This document shows positions 5,215 to 6,053 of a DNA stretch of 6,053 nt, one piece after another. Each line of letters starts with the position of its first letter. The stretch's first letter is position 1. This DNA is from Actinomycetota bacterium (GTDB taxonomy: Bacteria; Actinomycetota; Actinomycetes; Nanopelagicales; Nanopelagicaceae), in NCBI GenBank assembly GCA_947452525.1, contig CANGCW010000058.1, forward strand, positions 1 through 6,053, given 5' to 3'. Under the pieces are notes generated by a model. That model was not told the DNA's origin. It worked only from the letters and a program-made list of their open reading frames with translations, and ran no database searches. The translations under genes and the position numbers were made by a program.

Positions 5215-6053
5215 ATGAAGCTTTCACGCTCAATGAAGATTGCATCAGTTGCAATCGTCACCTCACTCTTTGCTTCAACAGCGTCTTTCGCAGGCGTATC
5301 AATCACAGGTGCAGGCTCAACATTCGCCGGCCCACTTATCGATGCTTGCAAGGCAGATTGGCAGTCAGCAACAGGAAACACTGTTACCTACAGCGGTGGC
5401 GGATCCGGAACCGGTCGCAAGAATGCTGATGCAGGAATCGGCAATTTCAACTTCTCAGATGCAACCTACACACCAGCAAAGTCCACAATTGTGCACATCC
5501 CAGTTGTCGCTGCGCCACTTGCTATTGCTTACCACTTGAACTCTTCAAAGCAGCTTTACTTATCAGCTAAGACCCTTTCAGATATTTTCGCTGGCAATGT
5601 AACAATGTGGAATGATCCTGAGATCGTCGCCGATAACAACACAACATCAGACGTCGTTACCTTCAAGAAGGATGCAAAGGGAAACGTTGTTAAGGATGCG
5701 AAGGGCTCACCAGTAGTCGCAAAGACAACATCTGTGAAGCGTTACTACACCCTTCCAAACCAGAAGATCAGCGTCATCTATCGCGCAGATTCATCTGGCT
5801 CAACTCAGAACCTTGTAAACATGTTCATCAAGAAGTTCCCAACAGTATGGACTAAGGCTTCATCAGGTTCATTCGCTTCAGTATTCCCAGGAGCTATTAA
5901 TGGTGCTGGAAACCTCGGTCGTTTCCAGTCGGCAACAGGTTCTTCAAACGTTGCTGCTCTAATTAAGAAGACTCCTTACTCAATCGGTTACATGGAAGCT
6001 TCTTTCGCATCAGCACAGAAGCTTGGTCTTGCACAGATTCAGAATGCTTCTGG
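5215..6053 (+). CDS. pstS: phosphate-binding protein PstS, 3' end cut by window edge
   Basis: PstS is the secreted receptor that captures phosphate and delivers it to PstCA. The first 279 residues are in the window and the frame is open to the edge. A Sec signal peptide is clear: basic start (K2, R5, K8), hydrophobic core 9-20, and a likely cleavage after SFA (26/27). There is no Cys near the cleavage site, so it is not an obvious lipoprotein. The mature protein opens with ITGAGSTFAGPL (30-41), the canonical phosphate-loop motif. YSGGGSGTG (59-67), SD at 81-82 and RADSSGST (190-197) supply the other ligand positions; the Thr of E. coli RADGSGT is Ser here. Between about 140 and 180 lies a Lys-rich insert with the doublet KDAKGNVV/KDAKGSPVV. 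The gene follows the pstB terminator and has its own PHO box. Confidence 0.95.
   Translation, partial: MKLSRSMKIASVAIVTSLFASTASFAGVSITGAGSTFAGPLIDACKADWQSATGNTVTYSGGGSGTGRKNADAGIGNFNFSDATYTPAKSTIVHIPVVAAPLAIAYHLNSSKQLYLSAKTLSDIFAGNVTMWNDPEIVADNNTTSDVVTFKKDAKGNVVKDAKGSPVVAKTTSVKRYYTLPNQKISVIYRADSSGSTQNLVNMFIKKFPTVWTKASSGSFASVFPGAINGAGNLGRFQSATGSSNVAALIKKTPYSIGYMEASFASAQKLGLAQIQNAS

Noticed and set aside
5201..5218. Five-codon ORF (MKGNT) whose TGA overlaps the pstS ATG, a possible leader peptide
   Set aside because: Its AAGGA is only 3 nt from its ATG, too close for a normal ribosome site, and it contains the likely pstS ribosome binding site.
5199..5381. Minus-strand open frame over the start of pstS
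   Set aside because: It is antisense to the signal peptide and first motif of PstS, with no protein family features.
5240..5539. Gln/Ser-rich open frame on the plus strand within pstS
   Set aside because: It is an out-of-frame reading of the pstS coding sequence. Its low-complexity composition follows from the Ala/Thr/Ser-rich PstS codons.

Overview
The window looks like ordinary chromosomal DNA from an actinobacterium of intermediate GC content, possibly a freshwater lineage such as acI/Nanopelagicales; that finer placement is a guess. The actinobacterial assignment rests on the Streptomyces-like 11-bp direct-repeat PHO boxes, apparently leaderless start codons (a TANNNT box 6-7 nt before an ATG), TAGRRT-like -10 boxes and the short (164 aa) family I pyrophosphatase. 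No phage, transposon, CRISPR or plasmid signature was seen.

Layout. The left third (1-2040) is all on the minus strand. Reading in the direction of transcription it holds orn (oligoribonuclease), tRNA-His(GTG), ppa (inorganic pyrophosphatase), a four-helix membrane protein made of two DUF4389 units, and tRNA-Lys(CTT), which runs off the left edge. A divergent intergenic region (2041-2149) follows. The right two thirds (2150-6053) are on the plus strand: pstC, pstA and pstB, overlapping by 1 and 4 nt, then a strong rho-independent terminator, then pstS, which runs off the right edge.

The core of the window is a complete set of genes for the high-affinity phosphate ABC importer Pst: periplasmic-type binding protein PstS, permeases PstC and PstA, and ATPase PstB. 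The binding-protein gene is last rather than first and has its own control region. Two near-identical 18-bp sequences (16 of 18 bases equal), GTTAACCG-NN-TGTTCACT, lie upstream of pstC and of pstS. Each is the core of an array of 11-bp direct repeats (GTTMAC-type units), which is the architecture of actinobacterial PhoP/RegX3-type PHO boxes, so both transcription units are probably induced together by phosphate starvation. At pstS the PHO box lies just upstream of the pstB terminator, and the promoter it implies would start transcription inside the terminator hairpin. Ppa, which releases phosphate from pyrophosphate, is nearby but on the opposite strand.

Both tRNA genes are preceded by long inverted repeats (10-13 bp arms, 46-47 nt apart) that enclose the likely tRNA promoter. 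Apart from this, the PHO-box/terminator overlap and a few lineage-specific protein features (PstS without a lipobox, two extra helices in PstA, a Lys-rich insert in PstS), the region is conventional. I found no convincing undescribed gene system.
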